Assembly: GCF_902167145.1 (NCBI RefSeq)
Contig: NC_050099.1
Span: 64,684,942-64,748,941, forward strand
Direction: 5' to 3'
DNA: 64,000 bases
Origin: Zea mays
Lineage: Eukaryota > Streptophyta > Magnoliopsida > Poales > Poaceae
Shown here: piece after piece, positions 31,816-43,635 of the stretch
Numbering within the stretch: position 1 is the stretch's first letter
Layout: the number at the start of each line of letters is the position of its first letter
Notes under the pieces: model-generated
What the model was told of the DNA's origin: nothing
The model's database searches: none
The model's input: the letters and a program-made list of their open reading frames with translations, nothing else
Position numbers and translations under genes: made by a program

Positions 31816-34800
31816 TGTCACACCCGGTTTTAGAAGGCAAACCGAATGCGAACCATGTACGTGCCAGGATCAGTTATTCACGTACACAGCAGTTACATAA
31901 TATGGACATCATCACACAGTGCTCAAAATAGTATTAATAAGGGAAATAGTCGATTACATCATACGTCTGAGACGTCCATATAGTTCTTACAATAAATCAA
32001 AGTGCGGAAAAGAAACGTAGATAAACGCGGCCTTCACAGGTAGCCGACTGGGGGTTGCCGCTAACCCACACCTAGAACTCGTCGTAATCTTGGAACTCCT
32101 GGAAGTCTCCTTCCACAGCTTCATCTTCGCCTGAGCAGGGGTTGCAATGCTGACAACCTGGGGGGGGGGGGTTTGGTGTGTAGAGCAAGGGTGAGTACAC
32201 ATCAACATACTCAGCAAGTATCCTGTTTGGCTGTAGTGGACTAGCTTTATGTGGGGATAAGTCAAGCAGTTGCTTTTAGTTGGTCAGATTATTATTTACT
32301 AGTAGAAAGCCAAGTTTTAGCATTAACCCAAGTTATTAACCCAAATGTACTCCTTTCCAAACGGAAAGAGTACCACTTACCACCACCATAATCATAACCG
32401 AAACCATCAATCTCACAACCACCTGTACCGAAGTATCTCTGATCAAGTACCACTAATCATTGGAGCTCCCTTGGCCGCTCATAACCGTGAGCACGGCTGA
32501 TATATCAGTTTTCAAACACTCTGCAGAGGTTGTGCACTTTACCCACAAGCCGTGATTCCCATTCTGCCCGGAGAGAGCTACTCCCCATTGACCACTACCT
32601 AGGTGGCCTAGCAGGGCATCACTACGTAGCCTTTACAAAGATTCCCCGGGGCTGTAGTCACCCGTTAGGTTTCCTAAATGCACCGCACTCCTCCCCAAGG
32701 GGCGAACCCAAACTTGGCAGAGCGAGCCGCATACACCGAGCCCCATTGACGGCACGACGGCTAAGTGAACTACACCCCGGGTCCTCTAATTACTCAGCTA
32801 AGGGCATCCCATTCCACCCTCATGGTTGCACTGTTTTCCCGGGCGGTCATCCATAGAACAGGTCCTTACGGAGAGGCACTCGAGAAACCGCTCGAGCCCC
32901 CTTGAAGGTCACAAGTACAACATCATCATAAGAGAAGGGAAAACAGCGTATCATAGATAATCTCATCATGTTCATTGATTAAAGTTGAGCAATAGCATAA
33001 AGCTAAACAGTAATAATCCAACCCGAATAGGTAAACAAGGACATGGATAACAAAAGCTAGTCAATCCTTAGGCATAAATGTGTAAGCGGGAGGTGAATTA
33101 AATAATGAATAGGACATAGATAGGTCAAAGGACACTTGCCTCCACCAAACGACTGCTGCTCAGGGGCTTCTCCTGCGGGTTCCTCGGGCTCTTCAACTGG
33201 ATCGTTGTCTATGCGAGCGCAAACATACATACATCCACATATTTAATACAAAAGAACAGTACACCATACAATAGAATGCAATAAGTAAACAGACGTTCTA
33301 CGCAGGCTCGCGAGTACGGTTAAGAGAGAAAGAGGAAAAGACAGTCGAGAAACGATAACGTTACATGATTATAAATTTAGCCACTCGCTTAATGGAAGGA
33401 ATTTAAGGTAGACACTATGTTTAGCATAAAGTAAAGTCATGTTTCATGTCTAATTATTATAAGCAGGTGGAGATAAATAAAAGGATGGTCGCGCGGCGAG
33501 ACGCGCGACAAAGCTCTCTAAAACAAATTAAGAAGTTAACGAATCGTCGCGCGACCGAGCACGCAACGAGACACTTGGCCTTAGTTACGAGGAGACGTTA
33601 AGCGTCGCGCGACGAAGCGCACGACGGCATACGTCGACTAAACTGAGTCCAAAGTGGAACGTCGCGTGAATACACACGCGGCGCTACACCTTAAACAACC
33701 TGAAACAAAAATGGATCGTCGCGTGACGAAGCGCACGACGCAACACAAGATAGAATCTGAATTTAGACAAATCCGTCGCGCGGCGAAGCGCGCGACGCAA
33801 CACGCTAATTAACGAATAATCATCGCGAACGCGGGCGAGCGAAAATACGGTCGGGCGAGGCCGGGACGGGGAAACGAGCGGGCGAGCTGGGGCCAGGGCG
33901 GTTGAACCGGCCAGGGGGGCGGTTGAACCGGCCGGGGCCGAGCGGGCGAGCCGAGGGCGAGCCGGGGCGCCGCCGCGGGGAGGGGCAGGGGGCGAGGCCG
34001 AGCGCCGCCGGGGCCGGGGTCGGGCAGGGGGCGGGCGGGATCGCCGCCGGGGAGGGAGGGGGAGGGGAGCCGCGCCGCCGCGCCGAGGGCCGAGCGGCCG
34101 AGCGGGGGGCCGGGGCACCACCGCGCCGAGGGGCGGGCAGGGGGCCGCGCGGGGCCGGGCGGGGGGCGGGCGGGATCGAGGGGCGGGGACGGGGACGGGC
34201 GCCGCCGCGCCGGGAGGGGCGGGGACGGGGACGGGCGCCGCCGCGCCGAGCAGGGGCGGGGACGGGCGCCGCCGCGCGGGGCCGGGCAGGGGCGGGGGGC
34301 GCCGCGCCGCCGGCGAGCAGGGGCGGGGAGGGGCACGCGCGAGCAGGGGAGAGGGAGGGCGCGCGTGGGGAAGAAGAGGAGGGGGAGGGAGAGAGAGAAG
34401 AGAAGGGGAGGGGAGCTCACCTCGGGGTCCAAGATCCGGTGATCGCCGTCTCCAAATCCTAGGGCACCACGGGGAGAGAGAGGTGGAAGAGGGAGAGGAG
34501 AGGTTGTTGCGCGGGAGATCCAAATGAGAGAGAGAGAGAGGGGAGGGGGGCGCATGGGGGGGGGTTTTGGGCGCCGGGGGCGCGCAGGCCGAGGCGGGCC
34601 GGGCCGGCTGGGCTGGGCTAGGTTGGGCCGGGCCGGGCCACTTCGCGGATCGAAAACCCACGACAAGCGCGGACCACCAAATGGAATTAAATCGCGAACC
34701 GAAATCCGGAACGGAACGAGACGAACATTCAACATCAGACAAAGAAATGTGCTTCGGCATGATGCAACACCCATGACACTTAGGTTTTGGTTTATACATA

Positions 34801-34934
34801 ACACGGACACCTGTCGCTATACTGGTTTGAAATTGGGAAGAAAGGGCAAACGGGGAAAAGAGAAAAGAGAGTAACGCCCGAATTTGGTGAGAGAAAAGAA
34901 GAAAAAATTCTACCCCCAAATTCAGGGCGTTACA
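31816..34934 (-). repeat. 5' LTR of the Tekay-like element
   Basis: It is near-identical to 22320-25543: about a dozen substitutions by eye plus deletions in the GC-rich block. The hairpin array is at 33488-33797. It ends GGGCGTTACA on the plus strand and abuts the CCTGT duplication. Confidence 0.95.
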
Positions 34935-36399
34935 CCTGTTCATCTTCTTGAGTTGGGGGATGCACCATTGTTGAGGAAGAAGGTTGATCTCGTTCATCTT
35001 GTTCCTGAGGCCGTACTTCTCCAATCGCCATGGTTCGTATATCGGCCGTCGGAACATCTTCTTCATCTACATCATCACAATTAAAAACTTGCTCTCTTGG
35101 AGAGCCATTAGTCTCATCAAATACAACGTCGCTAGAGACTTCAACCAAACCCGATGATTTGTTGAAGACTCTATACGCCTTTGTATTTGAGTCATAACCT
35201 AACAAAAACCCTTCTACAGCTTTGGGAGCAAACTTAGAGTTTCTACCTTTCTTCACTAGAATGTAGCACTTGCTCCCAAATACACGAAAGTAGGATACAT
35301 TGGGTTTGTTACCGGTTAGTAGCTCATACGACGTCTTCTTGAGGAGGTGATGAAGGTAGACCCTGTTGATGGCGTGGCAAGCCGTGTTCACGGCTTCCGT
35401 CCAAAAGCACTCGGGGGTCTTGAACTCTCCTAGCATCGTCCTCGCCATGTCGATGAGCGTCCTGTTCTTCCTCTCTACCACACCATTTTGCTGTGGTGTG
35501 TAGGGAGCAGAGAACTCGTGCTTGATCCCTTCTTCTTCAAGGAACTCTTCCACTTGAAGGTTCTTGAACTCGGACCCGTTGTCGCTCCTTATCTTCTTTA
35601 CCTTGAGCTCAAACTCATTTTGAGCTCTCCTGAGGAAGCGCTTGAGGGTCCCTTGGGTTTCAGACTTATCCTGCAAAAAGAACACCCAAGTGAAGCGGGA
35701 AAAGTCATCAACAATAACTAGACCATACTTACTCCCTCCTATGCTCAGATAGGCGACGGGTCCGAAGAGGTCCATATGCAGCAGCTCCAGCGGTCTTGAA
35801 GTGGTCATCACATTCTTGCTGTGATGAGCTCCTCCCACCTGTTTACCTGCTTGACAAGCTGCACAAGGTCTATCTTTTTCGAATTGAACGTTAGTCAAAC
35901 CTATCACGTGTTCTCCCTTTAGAAGCTTGTGAAGGTTCTTCATCCCCACATGAGCTAAGCGGCGATGCCACAGCCAGCCCATGCTAGTCTTAGCTATTAA
36001 GCATGCATCTAGACCAGCTTCTTCTTTTGCAAAATCAACTAAGTAAAGTTTGCCGTCTAATACACCTTTAAAAGCTAGTGAACCATCACTTCTTCTAAAG
36101 ACAGACACATCTACATTTGTAAATAGACAGTTATATCCCATATTGCATAATTGACTAACTGATAGTAAATTATATCCTAGAGACTCTACTAAAAACACAT
36201 TAGAGATAGAGTGCTCATTAGAAATTGCAATTTTACCTAACCCTTTTACCTTGCCTTGATTCCCATCACCGAATATAATTGAATCTTGGGAATCCTTATT
36301 TTTGACGTAGGAGGTGAACATTTTCTTCTCCCCCGTCATATGGTTTGTGCATCTGCTGTCGATAATCCAGCTTGAACCCCCGGATGCATAAACCTGCAA
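34935..36399 (-). pseudogene. Copia pol: protease, GAG-pre-integrase and integrase
   Basis: The 489-residue frame opens with the protease region SSWIIDSRCTNHMTGEKK. The usual active site is D-S-G; here the Gly is Arg, so the protease is probably dead. Next are the GAG_pre-integrs zinc finger (HRRLAHVGMKNLHKLL and CAAC), then the integrase core with LHMDLFGPV (Asp), IRSDNGSEF (Asp) and NGVVERKNRTL (Glu), and the C-terminal GYDSNTKAYRVFN block. The frame is cut at 34934 by the Tekay-like element; RT continues at 22319. A frame change at about 36400-36410 separates it from the upstream gag part. Confidence 0.9.
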
Positions 36400-36406
36400 G
36401 GCAAAT

Positions 36407-36827
36407 TTAGGCTTGGGTCTTAGGTACCCAACTCATGTTGGGTCCTACAAGGTTAGTGCAAATATCCTTAGGGACCCAAATGCAAGTTTTGTCTCCCTTG
36501 CATTTTGCCCCTAACTTCCTAGCAACTATTTTCCTATCCTTTCTACAAATAGCAAAGGAAGCATTTAAAGCACAATAAATTGTAGAAGGTTCATTCACTA
36601 CTTTCCTAGGAGCATGAGTAATATTCTTTCTAGGCACATGATGAATAGCATTTCTCCTAGACATATTTCTACCATGCATATAGGAAGAACTAGAAGTAAA
36701 CATGGCATGAGAGTTAAAATCATCATATGCATTATAACTTCTAATAGCATTTCTAGTTTGTTTCCTATCATGATACATAAAAGCATGGTTCTTTTTAGTA
36801 CTACTAGCCATAGGAGCCTTCCCTTTT
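36407..36827 (-). pseudogene. Copia gag C-terminal part
   Basis: A 134-residue frame is rich in His, Arg, Ser and Asn (MASSTKKNHAFMYHDRK; CTNLVGPNMSWVPKTQA) and ends in TAA at 36407. The start is arbitrary: it is the continuation of the gag frame that was broken at 45136 by the gag-only Copia insertion. The WVPKTQA end is the junction with pol in this Copia group. Confidence 0.8.
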
Positions 36828-38326
36828 GAAAGGGAAATAGGCTCAAACCTTTTCCCTAAATGATTTTGGTGGTTGAATTGCCCAACACAAATAATTGGAC
36901 TAACTAGTTTGTTCTAGATTATATGCTCTACAGGTGCCAAAGGTTCATCTACAACTATACTAAATCGACTGTCCGGAATACCGTAGATTATTCCGGACAG
37001 GAGAAGCTTTTTGGAAAAACAGACTATGCGCGGACCGTCCGGGCCCTTGCGGCGGACAGTCCGCGACACCGAGTTGACTTCGACCAGGAACTACAAATCA
37101 GGGACAGTCCAACTAAACCGCGGACCGTCCAGCTACAACGCGCGGACCGTCCGGCTATAATTCGCGGACAGTCCGCAGGTGAAGACCTGGTTCAGCCCGA
37201 AGGTGACAAGTTGATCAAAAGGAATTATATAGCTGGCGCGGACCGTCCGGGACCAAGGGCGGACCGTCCGCGTGGTGTCACCGAGGCAGATAGCCGTTGA
37301 TCTAACCGTTGATCTGTCAGAAGTATCCGTTGAAGATGTCAGAATCGACCGTTGGAGGGTCGCGGACCGTCCGGGCCCTAGCCGCGGACCGTCCGCCAGT
37401 GCAATTTCTGGCAGATGCGCCCCAACGGCTATATGGGTGGTTGAGGGCTATAAATACCACCCCAACCGACCACTTCAAAGTGTGGGAGCCCAAGCAACAT
37501 TCCAAGTCATCTAGTTGACATACTCAAGCCCTCCCAACCACATATATTCATTGATCCATCCTATACACAAGATTTAGACCACTACAACCAACACAAGTGC
37601 CACAAAAGAGAGAGCAAGCAAAAGGGAGCTACTCATTTGAGTTTAGCACTAGTGCCTTGTGAGATTCATCGAGAGATAGTGTGTGCTTCATCTTTGTGTT
37701 CATTTGCGCGTGGAGTTTTGACTCCCATTGAACTTCCTCCAAAGTTTTGGAGGCTTGTAAAATCTAGCAAGAGACACCAAAGATTGTGGTGGTCCTTGTG
37801 GGATCGAGAGTGATCCTTGAGAAGAAGAAGAGCTCACCGATCCTAGTGTGATCGGGGGAGAGAGGGAAAGGGTTGAAAAAGACCCGTCCTTAAGTGGACT
37901 CCTCAACAGGGACTAGGCCTTCGAGGGCCGAACCTCGGTAAAACAAATCACCCGTGTCCATTGTGTTTATTGCTTGTGATTTGTTTGCTTTCCCTTGCTC
38001 TAAGTTTTCTTGCACCATTATTTGCTAATTTCATTTGGTATTGCTTCAAGTTAAATTTCCATTTAGTGAAGCAACACGTTGCAAGAAAGAACTTGTTCTA
38101 GTGCTCTTCTCATCTAAGGGTTCTTGCTTTGTTATTCTATAACTTATTAGTTGTATTGTTTTATCTCTCCCGCATTATTTAGCAATACTCCTTTCAAGCA
38201 AGAACTTAGTTTCTATTCTCCGATATTTGTATATCTTGTTCTAACCACTAATCAAGGGATCTAGTTGGGGGATAAAGTTTTAATTTTCAGGTTCCGCCTA
38301 TTCACCCCCCCTCTAGGCGACTTTCA
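36828..38326 (+). repeat. 5' LTR of the gag-only Copia
   Basis: 1499 bp, TGAAAGGGAAATAG...GGCGACTTTCA. It contains about ten GCGGACNGTCCG palindromes between 36970 and 37395 and a TATA box (CTATAAATA, 37448-37456). Short ORFs here are artefacts of the repeats. Confidence 0.95.
37448..37456 (+). promoter_or_regulatory. TATA box in gag-only Copia LTR
   Basis: CTATAAATA lies just downstream of the palindrome cluster. The copy in the 3' LTR is at 44257-44265. It would start transcription near 37480. Confidence 0.7.
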
Positions 38327-38328
38327 AT

Positions 38329-38340
38329 TGGTATCAGAGC
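38329..38340 (+). other. Primer binding site of the gag-only Copia
   Basis: TGGTATCAGAGC, a perfect initiator tRNA-Met PBS, lies two bases after the LTR end. Confidence 0.95.
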
Positions 38341-38372
38341 TAGGCACTTCATCTTGAGTCTAACAACTCGAA

Positions 38373-40250
38373 GTGATGGATCATAGAAGATCCCAAAAGA
38401 ACAAGAAGACTCCTCCATCGAACACAACTCAAAAGGAGGTAACTCTTGAAATATTATTTGATGATTGTTCTAATTATGACTCATGGTCCTCTAGTGTGAT
38501 AAATGCTTTTAAAACCATAGATCCACGATTAGAACAAATTATAGACAAGAGTATTTTTCCCTCTAATTTCAATGGAAAAATTAATTCCGAGGAGGATCAA
38601 AGATGTTATCGCTTAAACTATCTAGCTTTTGACGTCTTAAGCAATTCTCTTAGCAAAGAAGATTATCGTGCCTTCATATCGAATTATGACGAATCAATCC
38701 ATGATGCGCATGATATTTGGACTAGAATTAAAAGCAAATTTAATGAGTCCAAACATGATAGTTCATTTTGTGCTTCTACTTCCTTTGGTATTTGTGATAC
38801 TAACCCTTGCAAGGAAGAAGAAGAAAATGAACGGAGGAGACCAAACGATGAATCCACCTCTCCAAGAGGTTTGTCTTCCCATTTCGATTCCCACATATGT
38901 TGTGTGGCTAATGAAAATGATAGCGGAAGCACAAATAAGGATGAGGAGGAAGAAAGAAGCTTTGTGCAACTCTACGCTCACCTAAGCCAAGAAGATAAGG
39001 CGGTCATGCTCAAACTTCTAGAAAGAGCGAGAGAGCAAGGCGAAGCTCGTCAAAGGCTAGAAAGTATTCTCTCCATGAAGATGCAATGCTTTGACGAGTT
39101 GACTAAAGAACATGAGGAGCTAAAGTGCTCTCATGTTGATTTGGTCCAAAGGTATGAAACTATTTCAATTGAGCAAGATAACGCTTTACATTGTATCGCT
39201 CAATTAGTAAATAAGAATACCTTGCTTAAGGACCAAGTAGAAAAGCTAAACATTGAAAATCTAGCTTTTCAAGAAAAATATGATATGCTCCTATGCTCTC
39301 ATGAAAATCTTAGAGATGATCATATCATATTAAACATTACTCATGAGGTTGTGATAGAAAATTTAAAATCCCAACAACCTCACTCGTGCACATGTATTCA
39401 AATTGATACTATATTACCATGTGCTAATGCTTGTTGTCCGTCGACAAGCAAATCTTCTTTTGAGCTAGAACTTGCAGGAACAAATGATGATACATATCAA
39501 AAGCTCAAGGAAGAAAATGAGAGGCTAAAAATGAGCGTGACACAAGTAAAAGGGAAGTGCATTGCTCAACCTTCTCAAGATAACCGTGATCACATGGTGA
39601 AGAAGCTTGAGACGGGAACAACCGTGGCATGCACTACATCCCTTGAAGAAAATGTCAAGGATTTGAGGATTGCCAAGAGGAAGAAACAAAAGAAGAAATT
39701 CAACACCTCCTCCAAAAGCCTCAACCACGCCTCCACAAAAGGTAACATCCAAGGTAATGATCAAGCTACACTTCACATTAAGAGGTGTAGTGAATGCTTT
39801 GAAGAGGGGCACTTAATTAGGTCATGTCCCTACATTAAAAATGGCTTGATTATTAACAAGGATGATAGACTTTGTTTTAAATGCTCCAAGAAGGGACACT
39901 TGTTTAGATCTTGTCCCCATTTAAAACAAAAAGGCATAGGGTTAGAAAAGAAAGTTTTTACTAACCATGTAGCAAGCAACAAACAAGGAAAGAAGAAAAC
40001 TTCAAAACTTGAAAAACGCCTATGCTACACATGCCGAAAGAAGGGACATCAATGCAAGGATTGTCCCATTGGTAACAATTCCACTCCTAACTTGTCAATT
40101 AATTCTCATATAACTAGGCAACCCAAAATTGCAACTTGTGCTAGAAAGGAAATTTTACCTAGTGCTAACACAAAGGACTTTTGGGTTCCTAGATCTTTGT
40201 TAACTAACCATGATGGACCCATCAAGCGATGGGTACCAAAATATGCTTGA
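38373..40250 (+). CDS. Gag of the non-autonomous Copia, three zinc knuckles
   Basis: An intact 625-residue frame begins 33 bases after the PBS. Residues 20-130 form the Copia gag (UBN2-like) domain (YDSWSSSVINAF; DAHDIWTRIKSKF). A long coiled-coil region spans about 190-390. Three CCHC knuckles follow near residues 470-570: CSECFEEGHLIRSC, CFKCSKKGHLFRSC and CYTCRKKGHQCKDC. It ends SLLTNHDGPIKRWVPKYA, like the gag ends of autonomous relatives. It would package RNA into particles made with proteins supplied in trans. No defects are visible. Confidence 0.92.
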   Translation: MMDHRRSQKNKKTPPSNTTQKEVTLEILFDDCSNYDSWSSSVINAFKTIDPRLEQIIDKSIFPSNFNGKINSEEDQRCYRLNYLAFDVLSNSLSKEDYRAFISNYDESIHDAHDIWTRIKSKFNESKHDSSFCASTSFGICDTNPCKEEEENERRRPNDESTSPRGLSSHFDSHICCVANENDSGSTNKDEEEERSFVQLYAHLSQEDKAVMLKLLERAREQGEARQRLESILSMKMQCFDELTKEHEELKCSHVDLVQRYETISIEQDNALHCIAQLVNKNTLLKDQVEKLNIENLAFQEKYDMLLCSHENLRDDHIILNITHEVVIENLKSQQPHSCTCIQIDTILPCANACCPSTSKSSFELELAGTNDDTYQKLKEENERLKMSVTQVKGKCIAQPSQDNRDHMVKKLETGTTVACTTSLEENVKDLRIAKRKKQKKKFNTSSKSLNHASTKGNIQGNDQATLHIKRCSECFEEGHLIRSCPYIKNGLIINKDDRLCFKCSKKGHLFRSCPHLKQKGIGLEKKVFTNHVASNKQGKKKTSKLEKRLCYTCRKKGHQCKDCPIGNNSTPNLSINSHITRQPKIATCARKEILPSANTKDFWVPRSLLTNHDGPIKRWVPKYA

Positions 40251-40253
40251 CAA

Positions 40254-43200
40254 GATTTGTAGGAGAAGGAGATGATATGAAGTCTTTGGGGTGCTTGAGA
40301 GAGTTCATCAAATTGTTATCAACTCAAGCTATCAATCTTCAATGATCTATATATATGATTGACCCAAGGTTATTTTTCAAATTGCTATGTCTTAAACTCA
40401 TATCATCTCGAGGAAGTTATTATATGTTGTAGGAAGTGAAGAGATATCATGTGCAAAAATCAAGGCCTACAACATGGAGGAAAGCCAAAGGATAGTAACA
40501 CTTATCTTTTAAGTGCAAGTATTTTAGAATATCATTTCTTATGCGTCTTGTGTAGTCACATAGAAAAATTGAAGCACTTCAAATACCTTTAAATTTATGT
40601 TACCATTCTTTGAAGAATTTTCTATCATATGGTAGATTGCATATTCATCATTTCCATCCTATGACAATCTACATGCTTTAAATTGTTGGAAGTACCACAT
40701 GGCATGTTTTTCGCTAAGTTATTCTATTATTGCCATGTATCTAGATATAGAGAGATTTTTCAAGTTCCTAAAAGAACAAGGTGTTATGTGAGGAATTCAA
40801 ATCCTTAGGACACTTATAAAAGGAAAACTCTCTCTATAACTAGATTAGTGAGACTATTGATTTTATTTAAGTAACCCAAAGTAGTCTCACTTGTAGAGAA
40901 TAAGTTTCTCTTTGGAAGCGTGCAATCTAACATGAAAAGAAAAATCAATCCAATGTTTTATGATGTATTTCTACTTGCTCAAAATTGGATATGATTCTTT
41001 CACATTTATCACTTTCCAAATCATGAATTAGATTTATTCCTAATCTCAAAGGATTATTTATGCTTGTTTTATGAGTGAAAATTGAGCATAATATCATCTA
41101 TGGATAATCTAGTTCATGCTATGAAGTTTCCATGTTTTAGTAATCTAGCTTTTCATTCCTTATCAAAATGATTACAAACATGGAAACTAGTGCTTGTATT
41201 ACTAACAAAGCATCTCTTGAGCTTACTTTTGAATATCTACAAAAGAAAGTGCACAAGCCTCATGGGTTGCTCTTCACCCAAAGGAAGAAAGGTAAAAAAA
41301 AAGCAAAGGTATGGGAACTCATCTCTTTAATATAGTTCCCATCAATACTTGTTTACTCTAAATTATGTCTTTGTGAAGAAATAGATTCTTTATTAAATTT
41401 AAATTGGATGATGAACTGTGTTATTTCCTATCTAAAAGAAATCATCCTTCATTATATACTCCCTTGTGTTACTAACATCCTTCTTGAGTATTTTCAATAA
41501 GTTTGAAAGGAAAAAAAAACCACTGCAAAGGGAGGACTCTCAAATGAAAGAGGAGAACATCAAGAACAACACCACCTACTTCTATGAAACAATCAATGGT
41601 GTGGTTGTGAGTATTCTAAATCCTTTCATAATGAGAATACTAGGCTCAAGTTGTTTATTGCAAATTTAATGAGCCTTGATCAAGATGTATAATGCTTCTC
41701 TCTATTTATCCTTAAAGTAAATGCATCCATTCATTCAAATACTTGATGCATATCTCTAGGGGGAGCCTCTATCTACATCTTGATTGCAATGAGACTGTCA
41801 CTTTATCTTAGTAATTTCATAGAGTCTCTTGCATGAGATTAAGTTTCTCATAAAGTATGCTACTTCAAATTAATCCATCTTGTTAAAGTGATGTCATCTT
41901 TATCAAGGATTGTAGTTTTCATTGCTAAAGTAGCATATTTATTGGATTCTCCTATTTTTGAGCTTGATTGCAAATCTAATGCCTATGTTGTTCTTTTGAT
42001 CGCATTTGTTGTTTGATCATTGAATAACTTCAATTATCACTTGTGCTTCTTAGTGTCTCATGTAATTTCAATTTGATTTCAATTGGTAATTTCAATCGAC
42101 ATCTATCTTGATATGCACTAAGTTAAAAGGAGAATTCATGATACATTTATGCAACTTGTGATCCGTTTGATATATGCTAACAATAACTTGAAAAGATCAC
42201 TAGTTGTAGAACTCTCTCTTGTGCAAAATATTTCCATATATTGTCATTAAGAATAGGTCTTAAGCATCTAAGACTAAGGACAAAGCACAATGAAGAGAGC
42301 GTCTCTATGCGAAGGAACAAGACGGTAAAACTACTTCCTTTCATTCAAACATGTACCCAAATCTTCCTCTTATAAGCATTCTTTGCATATCTTAGATAGA
42401 AGGAAGAGAAAGCATGTCCTTTGCGTTACACCTGCTTCATACCTAGTTTAACTTCTCAAACATTCATTTTTTACATCTTTGTTTAAACTGGGTGAAGTAA
42501 TTTTATTGTCAAGGAGCTTAAGGCTCAACCTTGTAACGAGGATAAGCTGCCTTTTGTTCCAAAAGGTGGATGGTCCTTAAGTCTCCTTGAAATCCTTAAG
42601 GGTAAATGCTTGAGATATTTATAACATGCTTTCATAAGTGCATAAAATGTCATGAACATCACACTTATACTATGACACAATGCACTTTACACTCTTTATG
42701 ATATAGTCATGGTCTCATTAACCTAATTATGTGCACTTGGCATTTTAGACCAAAAATTTGTTTTCCTCTCTATGCACATATTTAGGGGGAGCAATCTATA
42801 TTGTATAGAATTGTTTAAGCTTAATTGACATATCCTTTTTAATCATGTCTCTTTCCTTTGGTACATTTGCATATTTCTTATCTTCATTGTGTGCCAAGGC
42901 TAAGACTAATATGTTTTCATGAGCATCTCATGTATTAAGTCTTAGATTGAAAGGGAAATAGAGTATTCGGCAAAGACATCGCTTCCACTCAACTCCATTG
43001 GTATTATCCACTCTTTGCCGGTATCCCGCCGTCTCTCCGTATTTGGTATAATCTTCACTCATGTTTTATTTGCCAAAGGAGAGAAAGTAGTTATTCAAGG
43101 GCTTATATTTCACTCAAAGTATCCGTTTTTGGCGATTCATGCCAAAGGGGGAGAAAGTATTAGCCCAAAGCAAAAGGACCGTACCACCCACCACCTAGTT

Positions 43201-43635
43201 TTAGAAAACTAATAAGTTTCAATTGGTAAATTTCAAATTGGTATCTTATTGTGTTCAAAAGGGGGTGAAAATAGTATTTTCAAAATCAATATCTTAAAAC
43301 CCTCTTGAACACTAAGAGGAGAATTTCATTAAGGGGGAGTTTTGTTTAGTCAAAGGAAATGCATTTGAAACAGGGGGAGAAAATTTCAAATCTTGAAAAT
43401 GCTTCTCAAAATCTTATTCATTTATCCTTTGATTGTTTTGCAAAACACTTTGAAAAGAATTTCCAAAAGAGTTTGCAAAAACAAAACAATTGGTGCAAGC
43501 ATGGTCTAAAACATTAAAGGTAATTTGGTCTAATTCCATGTAACCTTTGCACTTACCTTATGCAAACTAGTTCAATTCTACACTTATATATTTGCTTTGG
43601 TTTGTGTTGGCATCAATCACCAAAAGGGGGGAGAT
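40254..43635 (+). other. Coding-poor 3' region of the gag-only Copia with repeated polypurine tracts
   Basis: It is AT-rich without a credible ORF. Purine runs of the AGGGGGAG type recur at about 41759, 42784, 43146, 43333 and 43371 before the terminal PPT (AAAAGGGGGGAGAT, 43623-43635). The autonomous relatives carry pol here; nothing recognisable as pol remains. Confidence 0.75.

Larger units (their letters stand above)
22320..34934 (-). mobile_element. Ty3/Gypsy chromovirus, Tekay/Del-like, 12.6 kb, nested in Copia pol
   Basis: LTRs of 3224 bp (22320-25543) and 3119 bp (31816-34934) are flanked by the duplication CCTGT (22315-19 and 34935-39). The PBS fits tRNA-iMet and the PPT abuts the left LTR, so the element reads right to left: extra ORF, gag, protease, RT/RNase H, integrase with a chromodomain-like tail. 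LTR size, domain order and the chromodomain-type C-terminus fit the Tekay/Del clade. It has one TAG in gag and one frameshift between RNase H and integrase, so it is not autonomous as sequenced. Confidence 0.95.

Noticed and set aside
36923..37514. ORFs in the gag-only Copia LTRs, repeated at 43732-44323
   Set aside because: They are identical copies in both LTRs, upstream of and across the TATA box, and consist of translated CGGACNGTCCG repeats.
37700..37906. Minus-strand Ser-rich ORF with a copy at 44509
   Set aside because: It is antisense in an LTR leader region and carried along by LTR identity.
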